Source: Gossypium raimondii (taxonomy: Eukaryota > Streptophyta > Magnoliopsida > Malvales > Malvaceae). Taken from it: DNA of 64,000 bases. Both the position numbers and the translations under genes were made by a program. The DNA is taken from contig NC_068567.1 of assembly GCF_025698545.1 (NCBI RefSeq), forward strand, positions 58,037,371 to 58,101,370. Reading direction: 5' to 3'. Position 1 is the stretch's first letter; every line of letters starts with the position of its first letter. This document shows, one piece after another, positions 1-13,735 of the stretch. The notes beneath the pieces were generated by a model that was given only the letters and a program-made list of their open reading frames with translations, did no database searches and had not been told where the DNA came from.

Positions 1-3000
1 TGGAGAAAGCTGGGAAAGAATTCCATTAAGTGCTCAACTTCCTGGTGATATGGTCAGCTCTCTGTCTCTTTACATCATTGTACCAGCCATTTATGGCCTT
101 AACTTAAACTTGTTTTGCCCCATATTATGCATTTCAAGTAATGGGTACTTTGTTATCAGGCTGTCAGCAGTCGTTACATATCAATGTCATGATTTTTCAG
201 CTGAGACTGTTATTTTCAATCTATTTGCTAGGATTTGAAGATTGAACTCTTGAGTGTGCATGCGTGGGAATATATATGGCTATTCAAAAGATCAGTGATT
301 TAAATGACTGAGTTAAATGATCTGGGTTCTTGCAGGTATATATAAAAGCAACTGGTGAAAAGAGTGCAGAAATGGTGACTGACCAAGGAGCAATATATGT
401 TACATCAAACAGGGGCTATAACTGGAGAGCTGCTGTTCAAGAGACCGTCTCAGCTACTCTGAATAGGTGTGTATCTATTTAAAAAGAAGTTTAAGTGCAA
501 TGCTGTTTCAGATAAGCTTTATTGTAGAGGACTTTATGGTATGAACCAGTGGAAGAGAAGCTAGGTTTTGAAAAAATATATATTTCTTGTAAAAAATTAA
601 ATAAATAAGATCATTGCTTTCATGTTCATTTTTATGTTGATGTGCTCATTCAAGTTTACGATAGTATTATCATATCCCCTTTAGAATTCCAAAGAAGCAA
701 TGCACTACAGGAAGTCAACATGCCTTAAACAAATTGGATTGTCATGAAATTAAGTAGGCAATAGGCTCTTTCCTAGAAGAACTTCCATCAGATTATTAAT
801 TGTATGTAGGGGAGAATACTTACACTGCTCCGTTACTTCTGCAGAACAGTTTCTAGTGGTATTAGTGGGGCAAGTTATTACACCGGAACTTTTAACACTG
901 TGAACCGCTCTCCGGATGGACGATATGTGGCTGTCTCAAGCCGTGGTAACTTTTATCTTACATGGGAGCCTGGACAGGTATAACTCCTTCATGGTTATTT
1001 ACAGAGGATTCATGGGACTTGCCTCTCTTTTGAGATCTTTATACGGTCATGCTATACATATGCATGCAAAGAAACATAAAATATTATTGCTACATAGAGA
1101 AAAAAAAAAGTAATAGGAGAATGCTTCCTCATAACCAATATTATTAAACTTGAAACATATTGCTAGCAGTCATGCTTTTCTATGTTATCAGGCACATTAC
1201 AAAAACCATTGTGTCATCTTACTCGTCCCTCATGCATTAGTATTGATTCATCATTGATGAGATATGAGGCGTCATGCACTTAAGTATTTTCATTCTTAAT
1301 GATCTGCATGATCATGGTAGTGGACAACATTTTAGGAGCAGAAGAATTTGGTCTCTGTTTTGTAAATAATGATGTGTCTTGCTGCTAATTATTATTCTCA
1401 AGTTTTAATTAAGCAAATGCAGCATACTTAATGAGCACTTGATTCTACCATTTTCAGCCATTCTGGCAACCACATAATAGAGCAATTGCAAGAAGAATAC
1501 AGAACATGGGATGGAGGGCTGATGGTGGTCTTTGGCTTCTTGTCCGTGGAGGAGGGCTTTTTCTTAGCAAAGGCACAGGGGTAAGAAATGTGATATTTCC
1601 CCCATTGTTTAGTTTACACAGTTAAAATTATCCTGAAGAACTGTAATAATAAGATACAATTTCACAAGAACTTCTCGATTTATCTTAGGAAAAGCAGTTT
1701 TATATGAAAAAAAGTTATCAACTTCCAGAAGGCTGAAAACCTGGGAAAAATTAAACTAGTAAAAGAAGATAAGAATCAAGATTTCCATTCTTAATAGCTA
1801 TTTCCCATGTTAAAATGCGACTCTGACCGTTATACTAGGCTTAGAAAGAATGCAGAAGTGGGAAAAATGGAAAACATTGGTAATTATTGAATGTTTTCCA
1901 TATTAATTTTAATTAAAGACACTTAAAAAACTAGCATGCTTTTTTCCTAAAGGATGTAATTCCTAACTGCTGAATGCCTGATTTAATATCCCACCGAATC
2001 TGATGGACCAAAAGAATGAACCGCCATGACTTTCTGTCACAAATGTAATTGCTTGCTAACTTTTGCACCGCCCTTAGTAACAGAGTCTGAATACCTTCAT
2101 AAAACAAGCACCTATCGTCTTCTTTGGTTTAGGGTTTTTGAATTGCCACCAATCCCTACTTCTCCTGATTTCTTTGTTCATTTTAATTTCTGATGTTCCA
2201 GATATCTGAAGATTTTGAAGAAGTTCCTGTACAAAGTCGTGGCTTTGGCATTCTTGACGTTGGCTATCGATCAGAGGTAATTTTTAGATCATTAGCTATT
2301 TGGCAACAGTATTTTATCTAATTCTACTGCATGACTTCAAAGGAGACCTGGACGAGTGATTGCTGCATCCGTTTCCTGTCACTCATGTAAATCTAATGTA
2401 GAAACATGCCCATGCTTATTGGATATTATGCAAATCACATTTTGCATATATTATGCATATATGTGCACAGGTATACTGGCCTGTCCATTGATATGAAATT
2501 ACTGGTTTATCACATGATACCTGCATATCAAGATGATAGGATCATGTTGTATATCCATCTAGCAGATTACATGAATATCATTGTCCTGGAATATTGTTCC
2601 CATGGTGTGACCAATTTTTTTTTTAAGGTGCTTTCTATAGTGTTATAAGCTTCTTCTTTTTACCCTTCACACTTCTTTACTGCATACTAACCGGATTTTG
2701 ATTGCTCAGGAAGAGGCTTGGGCAGCAGGGGGCAGTGGGGTTTTGTTGAGAACTACCAATGGTGGGAAGAATTGGACCCGTGACAAGGCAGCTGATAATA
2801 TTGCTGCTAATCTATACTCAGTGAAGTGAGTCTAATCTTTACTAAAAGCTTGACTACTTTGGTTTTGTTATTTTGTTCTGAATGTGCATCATTTCACGGT
2901 TAACTTTCTATTGCCCTTATCATTAGTATCTGCTATGATCCTTTTGGTAGTTAATGTTGGCACTTTTTAACTTCATTTATCCTAGTAAACTTAATCCCAT

Positions 3001-4052
3001 GACCATGCGCGAGGCATTGATGAAGTCTAGCATATCTTCCTGAAAAGTAAACCTTCCCTGTATAAACAAAGCCAAAAGTACTGGGAATTCATCAGCTAGG
3101 CTTGAATTTTCTCTAGTTTGCCCTTCTCATCTGTTTTCTCTTATGTTGGTTATTTCAGTGTTTTTTTTTAAATGTAAGTAAACCTACTTTCTAACTTTAC
3201 CTAAAGTCAGCTTATGCCTTAACAGAGGCAAAGCAAAGAACTTTATGTGGGGGGATCAGGATAAAGATAATCAATTCTCAATTTTGGGGGTACCCAAATA
3301 GGTTTTCACCGTTTTAGAGTTAAATAATTGCTAAAAACCTAGGAAATCTGACCCAGTTTTAACTTCCAAACATCTTACTTGGATTTTTATGCACCTTACA
3401 TTGGTATGCTTAACTTTCTCTTAGTTTCTCCATATATTTGAAGGATCATACCTCCATACCCATGTCCGAATATATGTAGGACTGGTTTTTTTTTAATGAA
3501 AAATAAAGAGTCCAAATAACATTGATCAGCATTATTCTTAGATTAAGCTTACAGATTAAATGCCTACCTCGATTCATAGTCTTCAAACTGAATTACCATG
3601 AAAAGAAAATTTTTAAGTGGTCTTGTTAAGTATTAGATTTGCCCTGATCTTACGGTAAATTTGGGTCCCTTCACCTATTACCAGTTAGATTTAAGTTGAA
3701 TGCTTAACAAGGTTTCAGAACTCAAGTTTTATTGGTTGCTCTTCCTATCTAACCCTATGTGAGGTTGACGACCCCTAGTGAGGTTGTCCACGAGTAGGCC
3801 CACATCTGTTAAGTATTAGATTTCCTATGGTCTTATATTGAAGTTGGGATCAGTTGGTTTTATGTTGGATGCTCAACAAAATTGAAAAAGAGAGTAACAT
3901 CAATTGTCCAAAGCCAGTATTATTCCCTTAAATCTTTCAAGTTTCATATCTTTCAGTCCAATTAATATGTAAATCTTATATGCAGGTTTATTAATGACAA
4001 GAAGGGATTTGTGCTGGGTAATGACGGCGTCTTGCTCCGGTATCTTGGATAA
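1..4052 (+). CDS. HCF136: Photosystem II stability/assembly factor HCF136 (Ycf48 family), 3' part
   Basis: C-terminal 231 residues of HCF136, a lumenal thylakoid beta-propeller that binds newly made D1 and is needed to assemble the PSII reaction centre. Seven exons join in frame: 1-52, 336-466, 845-977, 1458-1580, 2202-2276, 2710-2825 and 3986-4052 (TAA). All introns are GT-AG. The translation carries recurring propeller phrases such as [62 protein letters not shown] and [14 protein letters not shown]. The family is about 400 residues long, so roughly the first 170, including the bipartite transit peptide, lie upstream of the window. Position 1 is the last base of a split codon or exon already in progress. 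The Arabidopsis homologue is At5g23120 from memory. No break is visible in the part seen. Confidence 0.95.
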
Positions 4053-5660
4053 AGCTATTATCCATTCATGGTAATCAATTGCAAATTCTATTTACATTTT
4101 AAACATGATTTTTGTTTTATCATTTCACAGTCTATGCATCACATATTCTAACAGCTCAACTAAATGTGTTTCCCCTGGAAAACAAAAATTCACAAGTTCA
4201 TGGTAAACTTTGGATTTAGCATCAAAATTAATGGTATTTGCATTTCATTTTCTGCAGATGTCCGACAATGCTTGCAATTTTGTATAGCTGATGTAAACTA
4301 CTTTCCTGGTGGTGATATTTGAGAGGGGAAAAAAATTCCATTAATGTGATTATGTTATTCCTTTGATTTTCTTTTTGGTCAATGTGATTATATATTTTAC
4401 TCTTCCATTAGGTTCCTGCAAATGTTTTGCTAAATGGAAAAGAAACAAAATGTTTATACCTGTCAAAGTGAAAATTCATATATGTGCATGGATATCAGTT
4501 TGTGATATAATCCTCTAAATTCATGAAATAGTTAATAAGAAAGTTAAACATACTCGTATAGATAACATGACTGTTAACAGTAAAAGTACCATAGAGGTTC
4601 ATGTATTAGGACTTAGATCGTATTTTACCCCGATTTATTAAAAAATAAACAAATTAGTCCTTGTACATTAAATCAAAAGTAAATTAAATTTTTCTATAAA
4701 AATTTATTTATTTGTATTGTTAAAAACTAAAATGCTTAATGGAACAACTAAATAATGGTACATGAAATGTCATGTATATGATGTTTTAATGTACTAAGGG
4801 TCAATTTTTAATGGTAAAAATTGATCAATTTACCGGGATTCTTATTATAAGAATTTTTATAATATTTTTATTCTCAAATTTTGAGCTTATTTTTAAGAGA
4901 AAAAAATCTTTTTAAGACGTAAAAATCTTCTCATATTCTTCGATGATTGTGGCAAGTTTTCAGACTACACACTGCCATCGGCGCATTAGTTTAGTCCTTG
5001 CTTTGACTAAAAAAGGCAATTTGGTTCTTTAATTTTTTCTTTTTTAGTCTGAACAATATCATATTTATTTTCTTAAGCATCTAACAACCCTTTGGTCCTA
5101 TTTTTTTTTTTTTTTAATTTCTAAGCTTGGTTGTCGTGTTCTAATGTTTACCATTTAATAATAAAAAATTTCCTTCGTTTGTTTCCGTTGTCCACCATGA
5201 GACCACTTTCCTAGTTGGTGAAAACATTGGGATTTGTTTGAAAAAAAAGTCAACAAAAAGCTGATTAGGAAACTGAGATAAAAGGTCAAAAGTTGAAAGA
5301 CTTTCAAACCCTAAATGTAAATGCTGTTAAAACATTATTGGTTGTTAGATAATTTATTTAATTATTGATTTATATTTAATTAACAAAATTTAAGTGATAA
5401 ATATAATTATGTTGTTTGGTAGAAATATATGTTGATATTTTTAATTTTTAATTTACTATTTTAATATTTTGTGTTTTTGAATTGTTTTGGATGAAAATTA
5501 AATATAGTAATTTTCATTTTATTTCAAATTATTTTTAAAAACATACAATTAACTTAACAAATTTAATGATAAGTAGTTACCTATTTATTTATCTTGTTCA
5601 CCACTTTTTCTTTAATTTATATTTAAATAAAAAGATTAATTCGGCACATTTGGAAGAATA
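4053..5660. other. Intergenic, AT-rich, 3' flank of HCF136
   Basis: No coding region is supported. The first 350 bases hold the probable HCF136 3' UTR, possibly with one more intron-like interval. 4560-4860 has the 'forward/backward' wording of a decayed MITE (rtcc-ttgtacat, later mirrored by ggtacatgaaatg), but I could not fix its ends. The rest is A/T runs. Confidence 0.5.
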
Positions 5661-5676
5661 AAAACATTTTCATCTT

Positions 5677-6070
5677 TCAAAGTCTTTCTTGAAATGTTGA
5701 TGTAGTTATCAAAATTTCTTTAAGTTGGGCAAAACAATTTACTTTTGTGGTGAATCCGAGTACATCCAAGCCTTTAAATAAGTCCGTTGTTCCTTTGACT
5801 AATTGTCTCGCATCCATACAATCACTTTCAATAATGACAAGCCTATAACCCTGTTGCCAAGCTTCTTCTAAACCCTCAACCAGTGCCCAAAGCTCTGACA
5901 CTAGTGCTGACGATCTCCCAATGCATCTGTTAAATCCTAAAATCCAAAAGTCATATGAGTCCCTGAGAACACCACTTATAGCAGCCTTGCCGGTTGTCCT
6001 CTCAACTACTCCATCCACATTCACTTTAACCTAACATCCGGGGGAAGACACCAACCACCCGTCTTATTGT
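5677..6070 (-). pseudogene. RNase H-like (RVT_3) domain fragment of a non-LTR retroelement type
   Basis: An open stretch of 115 codons reads as the plant RVT_3 RNase H fold. VNVDG near the start supplies the first acidic residue, ELWALVEGLEEAW the second, and VIIESDC the third. Just upstream the reading runs through a stop where the family normally has Trp (GC-stop-VKVNVDG), and no reverse transcriptase or zf-RVT domain is found nearby. It is therefore a fragment of a LINE-type element or a decayed RNase H-domain gene, not a working gene. Confidence 0.7.
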
Positions 6071-7250
6071 TTGAATGTTTGTTCCTCATACTCACAAATG
6101 CCACAGGAATGATCATTGGTCATTTGACTATTGCAACATTTTCTTTTAACAATTTCATTATAAGTTCTGATCATATCTATTCTTTTTGATACAATTCCTA
6201 GAACTAACTATAGCCCTTCCCCAACCCATAAATAGGAGGATAATGAGCTTCAACGCACTCAAATTCACTTCCTCTTGGAATAGACAACAATACCCATGCC
6301 AGTAGAGTTAAGATTCAATCGACAATCCCATTAGTCATCTTAAACACTTTAATCAATTCAAAATTATGAGGTGGGTTCAAGTAACAAGAGATCAAAGTCC
6401 CTTATTTTGGTACCCAACCATCTGTCCTAAAAATTATCAATTTTCATACCCTAACATAATGAGGCTCAAACAGGAAAACTTCTAAAACTCTCTTTACCAA
6501 TAAAATTCTGGTCATTCATTGGATATTCATTAAATGATAAATAATTTATCTTTAATATAATAATAGAAGAGATTATTATCTTATTTACTATTAGTAAAGT
6601 AAAAATGTTAAAATATACTTTAAATTTCTGTATTTTTTTGTATATTTAAAATTTAGTTATTTTAATTTCATTTTAATAAATTTAATCTCTTTACTTTTCA
6701 ATTAAAATGTAAGTCCAAATATTAACATTATTAAAATTATTTTATTAAATTTATATTCTTTACAACGTGATAATTTTAATTAGATGACTATTAACTCGAT
6801 ATTTTTATTTAAAATATCAAATCAATAAATTTAATTGTGTTAACAATTATATCTAAAATTAAAAATAAAAATATTACGTTTTTGAAAATAAAATACAAAA
6901 GTTAAATTTTAAATTAAAAATTATGTAAACTTATTTGACAAATATTTTAATGATTTTGACAGTTAGAGAAAATAATTACCCAAAACAGAATGGATAAATA
7001 AAATAAAATAAAATTAGAGCTAGTAAGTTTTCATGAAACGTGATAAAAATATACTATAAAAAATAAATTATTTAATTTATTATTATTATTTTTACTTTTG
7101 TGCGGTTGAGAAAAAAATAGTATAAGAGAAGACGACGAAAAAAAAAAATACTACCGACCGACAAAAAGGGATAGCCAAGCTGGCCAAAAAGGGAGGCTAG
7201 GTTACAGTGGGAGCATTCCTATAGTAACACGTATAACGCCAGCCAGTAAT
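6071..7250. other. Intergenic, AT-rich, with a dispersed repeat
   Basis: 6205-6320 shares wording with 26327-26750 (an 'accc-taaata-gaggataatg' block and a 'gagctaagactcaatcg'-like block), so both are copies of one dispersed repeat. 6530-7100 is very AT-rich with no coding potential. The last 150 bases approach the LysM gene leader. Confidence 0.45.
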
Positions 7251-7625
7251 TACAACTCTTTTAATTTCTTTATTTTTGCAGAAAATATTGAACGCGAGGA
7301 TCTTTGATCTTTCACCCATTGTTCCCTTTCATTTCCTTTTCACGATCCTTCCTTTCCCTTTAGATCTACGTTTCCTTATTTGAACCCAATTTTGTTCTCT
7401 TTTTACTACTTTCGAAAGTTTGGGTTTTTTTGGTTGCTTTGCTTTTTATTCATTTCGATTCCATTTGGATTCAATTCGATCGGGGGAAAATTCATTTGGA
7501 TTCTCTCTTTCGATACTCTAGACTTGTTAATTTTCGATTGAATCGGAAAAAAGAAGAAGAAACAAAGGTCGATTAGAGTGGATCGATGAAATTAGGGTAA
7601 AAAATTGGGGATTTTTGGGGGGATT

Positions 7626-10242
7626 ATGCAGATGGAAAGGGAGAGGCGGAATAGCATTGCGAATGGAGACTACAGTTGTTATACGAATGATAAATACAGT
7701 AGATTTTCCAATGATTACAGTGTTTCAGAGAATGAAAAGAATCAAAGCTTGCCCTCCTCTTCGTTACCCAGTGCCGGTTTTATCGAACATCCGGTTTCCC
7801 GGTTCGATACTCTTGCCGGTGTTGCAATCAAGTATGGTGTTGAGGTAACTATACTCATCCTTCTTTTAATAAGTTAGGGTTTTTTTCCTCCTTACAAGTG
7901 GACATGCTTGTATAATATGGGAAGTTAGTTGGGGAAATTGACCAATGTTAACGTAGAATTTACATCTATATTATTTACCGGAGTATACCATTATTGTCTA
8001 TGGTTTTTTGGAGTTATTGACAAATTGTTGTTATGGGTTTGAAATAATCAGGTAGCAGACATAAAAAAGATGAATGGTCTGGTTACTGATCTTCAAATGT
8101 TTGCTCTTAAGACGCTTCAGATCCCTTTACCAGGGCGGCATCCGCCATCACCTTGCTTGTCGAATGGTTCCGAAACGCCAGGGTATTATATCTTCTTTAA
8201 TGCTAATGCTATTTTTATTATCACTCGTATAATTTACTTAAAACTCCCTTAACTTCAGCGTTAAGATGGTTACTATACACATTTCCGTATTGGCACCTGC
8301 GTGTGTTAAGCTTCATAGTGTCTTCTTATGATTATGACTTGAGTTGTTAATTCTGGGTTTGCCTTCTTCAGACTATCGATGCACTTTTTATTTGTTTCAT
8401 CATACTTATAGCAAAGTTGTGAGATCCTTAAGTAATCATCTTGATGTTAAACGTAACTAAGTTCTTTCTCTTTATTACATCTTTGTAGTTTGGTCATTAA
8501 GAAATTGCCATTCTTGCTGTATTCTTAATGCATTGAGAACAAACTTTTACAAGGATTTATTTAATATTTTAATTCCAGCAATGTTTTTTTGTTCTTTAAG
8601 TTTTGAAGTTATTGACCTTCACATCAGGACTGATAATGAATGCTTACTCATCCAACATAACAGTCTTGTTTGAACAAACTGGAATTTGCATGTAAAGATT
8701 ACCATTCAAGTGTTAATTATATCATAGTAGTTGCTTTTTTGGAACATTCCTTATCTAAGCAGCGTTTCCTTTCCCTTAAGGATGCATATAGTTCTGGAGA
8801 GAAGATATTCTGAAGCCTATGACTTGCTATCTTATGCGAGGAACCATTTGTTACGTTTCAAGAATTGATCTCAAATCGAGTTTTAAGTGGTTTGGTGTTG
8901 GATGGCATTATTACTAGCATCCATGACCATTGAAAGTTTTCACTATTAGAAGTGGTAAATGGCATCAAACGGTATTATTTTTCACATGATGCTAATCATA
9001 ACATAGATAGCCATGAGCTACAAAGTGGTTGGAGGAGATTGTGACAACAGTTATCTTACAGCTGACTACTGGCCTGTAGTGGAAGCTGGCTTCCCGTGTG
9101 TAAATTAATCGAACTGCAGTTCTTCAGTTGATTTGCTGAATGCATGCTAGGAATCTTCATTTGTTGCTGCTTTGCTTGATATGATTTTTTTTCCGGGGAC
9201 AAGATTCTGAGATAGTAATGACCCTTTAGATTTAACACTTTAGGCCATACAAGAAATGTTATGCAAGAAGGCGGTTGTTCTTAAGAATTTGATAGTCAAT
9301 ATTTCAATGAGTTGTTAAAGTTCTTTCTAATTTCTATCACCTCTGAAATCCTGCAAGATGCATCTCTGATCTCTTTGGTTCTTAATTCTGATCTGTTCTT
9401 CTCAATTAAGCTCACTATGACAGACAACTCTTTGCAGACAAAGCAGTGCCAACCAGTCCCCAGGTCCAAATTTGCCTTCTGATTTGCGTGGCTCATTCCA
9501 GTCATTGAGACTGAAGACTCCTCCTCGAAGGGTCTCTCCAGCAATGAGCTCATTACAAGGTTATTATGGCCTTAAACCATCAGAAAAAAGTGTGGCATCT
9601 GAAGGTTTTGAGATGGCTGTATACAGGAAAGGAGAAGGTAATTATCTGGAGGATGGTCCATCACTTAAACTCTCCTCTGCTTCTGATTCACCTTTGAAGC
9701 TTCATCGGAAATGTAGAAGCGTGACTAACGGATTTTATGACGAGAATGGTGAAATTGCAGCAGACATCATATCTGCTGCAGAAGTCAAGGATGACCCTGA
9801 TAAATCAAATGACAAACTGATAAGAAGACGGCAGAAATCCGAGGCTGACTTTAATCCCCGTGCTCCTGAAAAGATATTGAAAGAGGATAACACCAGTAAT
9901 GGAGGATTTTCAACAATAACGGCAAAAGGCTTGGCTCAGAGATCCAAGGCAGCAACTCGCACTAATCCAGGAGCCGATGCCGAAGTATTTGGGTTCAACA
10001 CCACAGCAACAGGCCTCGGAGATGGTTATGTGGTCGATGGATTTACTGCAGTGAGGAAGTCATCAAGCACGTCGAGCTTACAAGACCAGGACAGTAGTAG
10101 CCTATCATCCCTATGGCCAACATCCAAATGGAATTTGAAGCCTGATCTACAAGCACTCTCAACGGTAAGCATTACAAAACCCATTTTTGATGGATTGCCA
10201 AAGCCAATATCTGCTCGTAAAAACAAAGCAGCACTTGATTAG
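7626..10242 (+). CDS. LysM domain-containing protein (At5g08200/At5g23130 type)
   Basis: Three exons, 7626-7844, 8052-8182 and 9438-10242 (TAG), give 384 residues. One LysM domain lies at about residues 54-99 (VSRFDTLAGVAIKYGVEVAD, then IKKMNGLVTD, then LQIPLPGRHPP). The exon 1/2 junction falls inside it. The remainder is long, polar, Ser-rich and probably disordered, and ends KPISARKNKAALD. No signal peptide or membrane segment is seen. That fits the cytosolic/nuclear plant LysM proteins rather than the chitin-binding LysM receptor kinases, and the function of this class is not established. I chose ATG 7626; a second ATG lies two codons on. An in-frame TTG upstream (7605) is not needed. The leader 7270-7560 is pyrimidine-rich. 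Confidence 0.9.
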
Positions 10243-12627
10243 CTCCCTTTTCCCTCGCCTGCATTGTGTTCCCCATTTACATATACCAAATTTTGACTGC
10301 AATTCATGAGGCCTCCATTGCTAGTTCTTCTTCGAGGGGTTTATACAGATACAAGAAAAGGACAATAAGAAAAAAAAATGAAGTCCATTGATACAACAGC
10401 TTCTCTTGTCGTAGTTAATATGAACTATATATATATATGTATGTAATTTGTGTAATATATTGCTCCACTTTTGACCCATTTTTCATTGTAGGGTGGTAAT
10501 GGTTGAACCAGTTCTGTTTCTCTGATATGTTTTAGACCATTTTACATTTTACTCTCCAATCATTGTGTTATGTTAAATTAAAATTTAATAATAAATAATG
10601 AATATTCATATGCATGCTTTTTGATATTTGGTCTTGAAAAAGAACGGTAATGATTGGACCAGGTTATGTATATAAAATAATAAAATAGATTAAAGTGAAC
10701 TCAAATGATTGGCTCTGTTTCATTACGCGATATCTCAGTTTCCCTTGTTCTGTGTCGGTGAGAGACTTGGGTTTGTCCTGAAATCACTTACAATTGCTTT
10801 GGAGTACACCAACGATGCTATTTGGTTATTTGTGGTTAAAAACTGATCCATGCTAAAGCAAATAATTATTTACATTTGGGTAAAGAAATGTTGTTGGTTT
10901 ATCCCAAAATGTCAACTGTCCGCTCTCTCTCTCGAGATTTTTCTTTTATTTCAATCAAATATATCTTTTATATTATTTACTATAGATTAAACATGGGTTT
11001 AGGGAGAGTAATAAGGTAAAAGATAATACATATGCAACTGCTCAATTATTGCTTGATGATTATTTTAAAATAACTTGGTCTAATCACATTGTACCAAAAA
11101 AATATGGAGAAGAGAAGATTGATTTTCTCAAACCTGAATTTCTCTTTTTTACACTTCTAACAAAACCCAACCCATGTGCAAACTTTTATTGAAGCAAATA
11201 GATCAAAGCCACTAAATCGAAACTACTCACAATGCATTGTTAGTATTAAAAGGGTAATTTAAAATGGATATAATATCTTTTTTTCAATCCCCATGTTAGA
11301 AACAATTAAGTCAATTTAAAATAATGGCGTTGTTGGTGTCATGGGATTAGAACCTAAATCTGGCAAACCATATAATTTTAGATTTTATTATTATTATTTT
11401 AAATATGCCTAAATTGGTTTAATTTTAGGCCACCGAAATATAACGGAAACAAACTCAAAAGATAAAGGAGGTTGAAAAAACTAAAAAGCTATAAGAAAGT
11501 AGCACACTCTCAAACATATTTTTTAGCTCAACAATAAAGTACAATGGAATATTACAAATCAAGGGAAGACCTCTATTTATAGTTAAGCTTTCCTAGATCT
11601 AACGACACTAATTGAATTACATTATTAGTTGAAAGTAGTGCCTATTTGTAAGATGAGATTCTTAAGGGATTTAAACTCTATACATTTTTATCCTTTATAT
11701 TTACAATAATCACGTTGATAACTCTAGTTATGCTAAAATGTTTCACTGGGCCACCAAAATTTAAGTAGATGGATTTTTTCATAAGTTGTACGAATCAGAC
11801 TAATTCAGGTGAATCAAATGAGCCTCATTTGATCAATTGACCTCCTTAGAATAATTTGTGTGCATTCATCATGAGATTTGATCTGCCGCTCGTGACATTA
11901 TGACTTGTCATTTCAATCAAACTCTTTTTCTTATTTTTTAACGTCCACCTAAGCTTGAAACAATAATTTTAAAGGTTGGTGTTTAAGTGTAACTCCTAAA
12001 GATCAAATAAAAAGTTTGTGGTGTAATGATAAAATGATAGTTTTAATAATTATTAGGTAGACTTAAAATTAATTTAAACTTGTAGGATTTGAATGATATT
12101 GGGAACAATTGTTTTTTTAAAACCTTCAATTTTATATGTTTACAATTATGTCCTTCCCTACCTTAACGTTTATATCTTGATCCTTAATTTGGATTTAAGT
12201 CATTCAATTTAGTCCCTTTCTTTAATTTAATTTGTTTTATTATTAAATTTCATTTGTATTTCATATAATTAATTTATGTTCTTGCATGCATATTGGACCA
12301 TTATATGATGTAGTTAATTTTATTTATATTTTTGCATGATTCGTGGTTTTTATATAATCATTCAGCAATATCCTATAATCAATAACAATAGGATCAAACA
12401 TCAAAATTTTCAAATTTATATTCTTAATACAGCTAATGATAGAGGTGGCGTCCACTTCAGTTGTTTAGTAAGGGAAAGGTCGTCGTGTTGCTTGGCAACC
12501 TTGTTGGCTGCAGTCCCGATGAAATGATGTGCACCTATCATCCAGTTTCCATTACAATCGCACTTGCACTTGCAACTCCAATATTCCCAATCAAGTTAAA
12601 AACTGAACCAACCTGCAGGGGAGGGTG
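10243..12627. other. Intergenic, 3' flank of LysM gene and unclassified repeat DNA
   Basis: 10243-10480 is the probable 3' UTR, with an (AT)n run near 10425-10440. From 10980 to 12600 I see no coding exon longer than chance. A CT repeat lies near 10921-10935. The stretch 11440-11900 reads like decayed retroelement DNA, but no domain could be named. Confidence 0.4.
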
Positions 12628-12635
12628 TTAATGAA

Positions 12636-12998
12636 TAGGAATGTTAAAATTTCGGTTAAAATTAAATTAATCAACCGAATCAATATAATTTGGTTGGTTA
12701 ATCGATTTAATTCGGTCAGAGGTTGGTTAATATATAATTTTTTAAAAATTCGGTTATCAATTAATTCAGTTCGAAATCGGGTAATTAACTGAATTAATCG
12801 AACTTAGTAATTAATAAAACAAATTATACGTAGTTTTAATTCAAATAATTCGGTCAAACGAACATTATCAATTTATTTATTTTTATATGTTTTTTACTTA
12901 TTTTAACAATAACAAAAATATAAACATATAAATTTCGGTTTGGTTAACGGTTAAAGGATTAAAAAGTTCGGTTAATTCTTAACCCAATCCAAGTATTT
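12636..12998 (-). mobile_element. hAT-like MITE rich in 'ATTCGGTTAA' words
   Basis: Begins taggaatgtt, a decayed form of the TAGGGGTGTT end common in plant hAT MITEs, followed by repeated cggttaa/ttaaccg words. It is the same family as 29830-30214 but in opposite orientation: that copy's right end, read on the minus strand, starts taggagtattc and passes through the same attcggtt and gaaatcgggtaattaactga blocks in the same order. The right boundary is approximate and no clear 8-bp duplication was found. Confidence 0.55.
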
Positions 12999-13094
12999 TC
13001 TTCATTTGTTAAATGGAACAAATATGCAAGACTGTAAAGGTGTGCTCTCTTCAATTACCTTTTCTCAGTAGCTAACTCTTCATAATGAGACTAA

Positions 13095-13735
13095 TCTTAT
13101 TGATGCTATAGAGTATTCCTTCACTCGTTTGGATATTACATATTTTGGAAATAATATGCACTCTCCTACAAAAACTCACTAGAATCTTCCGATACATGAA
13201 AAAAATTGCAGATTATGGCATATAAATCAATTGCCACTCTGAAAACATTCTTACAATATATGCAACTGCAAATTGGGTTGGGGACCTAAAAGATCGTGGT
13301 TCCATCACTAGCTATATTCTAGCGAATCTTCCATACTTGAAAACATTACAGATTATGACCTACGAGTCAATCGTTACTCTAAAAACATTTTTAGCATATA
13401 TACAGTTGTGGATTGGGTTAGGAACCCCATAGATCGTGCTTCCACCCTTGACTATATTCTCTTATTTGAGCATGCTAGCCAAATCCTCCCTTGAAGTTGA
13501 ATATAAGGTTGTTGGTGTCACTGCTACTAAAACACTTTGGGTGTTGCATCTCTTGTAAGAGCATCAAGTCCCTCTCTCTTCTACTCCTCAATTTTTTTGC
13601 GATATTCTTGAGGCCACATGTCGCTGTTAACACCCTATTCTGCATAGCAAGATGAAGCACCTCAAAATTGATCTTCACTATATCTAAAATCATGTTGAAC
13701 GAAAGACTTTTGAGGCCAATCAACCAATCAACCAG
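13095..13735 (+). pseudogene. Ty1/copia retrotransposon remnant (RT end/RNase H)
   Basis: Broken reading frames on the plus strand match the C-terminal copia polyprotein. In order: DAIEYS...FTRLDITYF (of the 'TRPDI' block), RIFRYMKKIADYG ('LRYLKGT-DYG'), YATANWVGDPKDRGSITSY ('DADWAGD--DRKSTSGY'), AKSSLEVEYKVVGVTATKTLW ('SRSSTEAEYKAL') and PILHSKMKHLKIDLHYI (the 'HARTKHIELDYH' block). Stops and frameshifts interrupt it throughout, and one segment is duplicated (13181-13320 repeated at 13322-13460). No LTRs were found. Confidence 0.75.

Noticed and set aside
2406-2648. 80-codon open frame on the plus strand
   Set aside because: It lies in an HCF136 intron, has no domain, and its codon use is AT-driven.
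7605-7877. Start of the LysM protein at TTG 7605
   Set aside because: Plants use ATG; ATG 7626 in the same frame is the first usable start.
9296-9553. Minus-strand open frames opposite the LysM gene
   Set aside because: They overlap the last LysM exon and its intron and show no domain.
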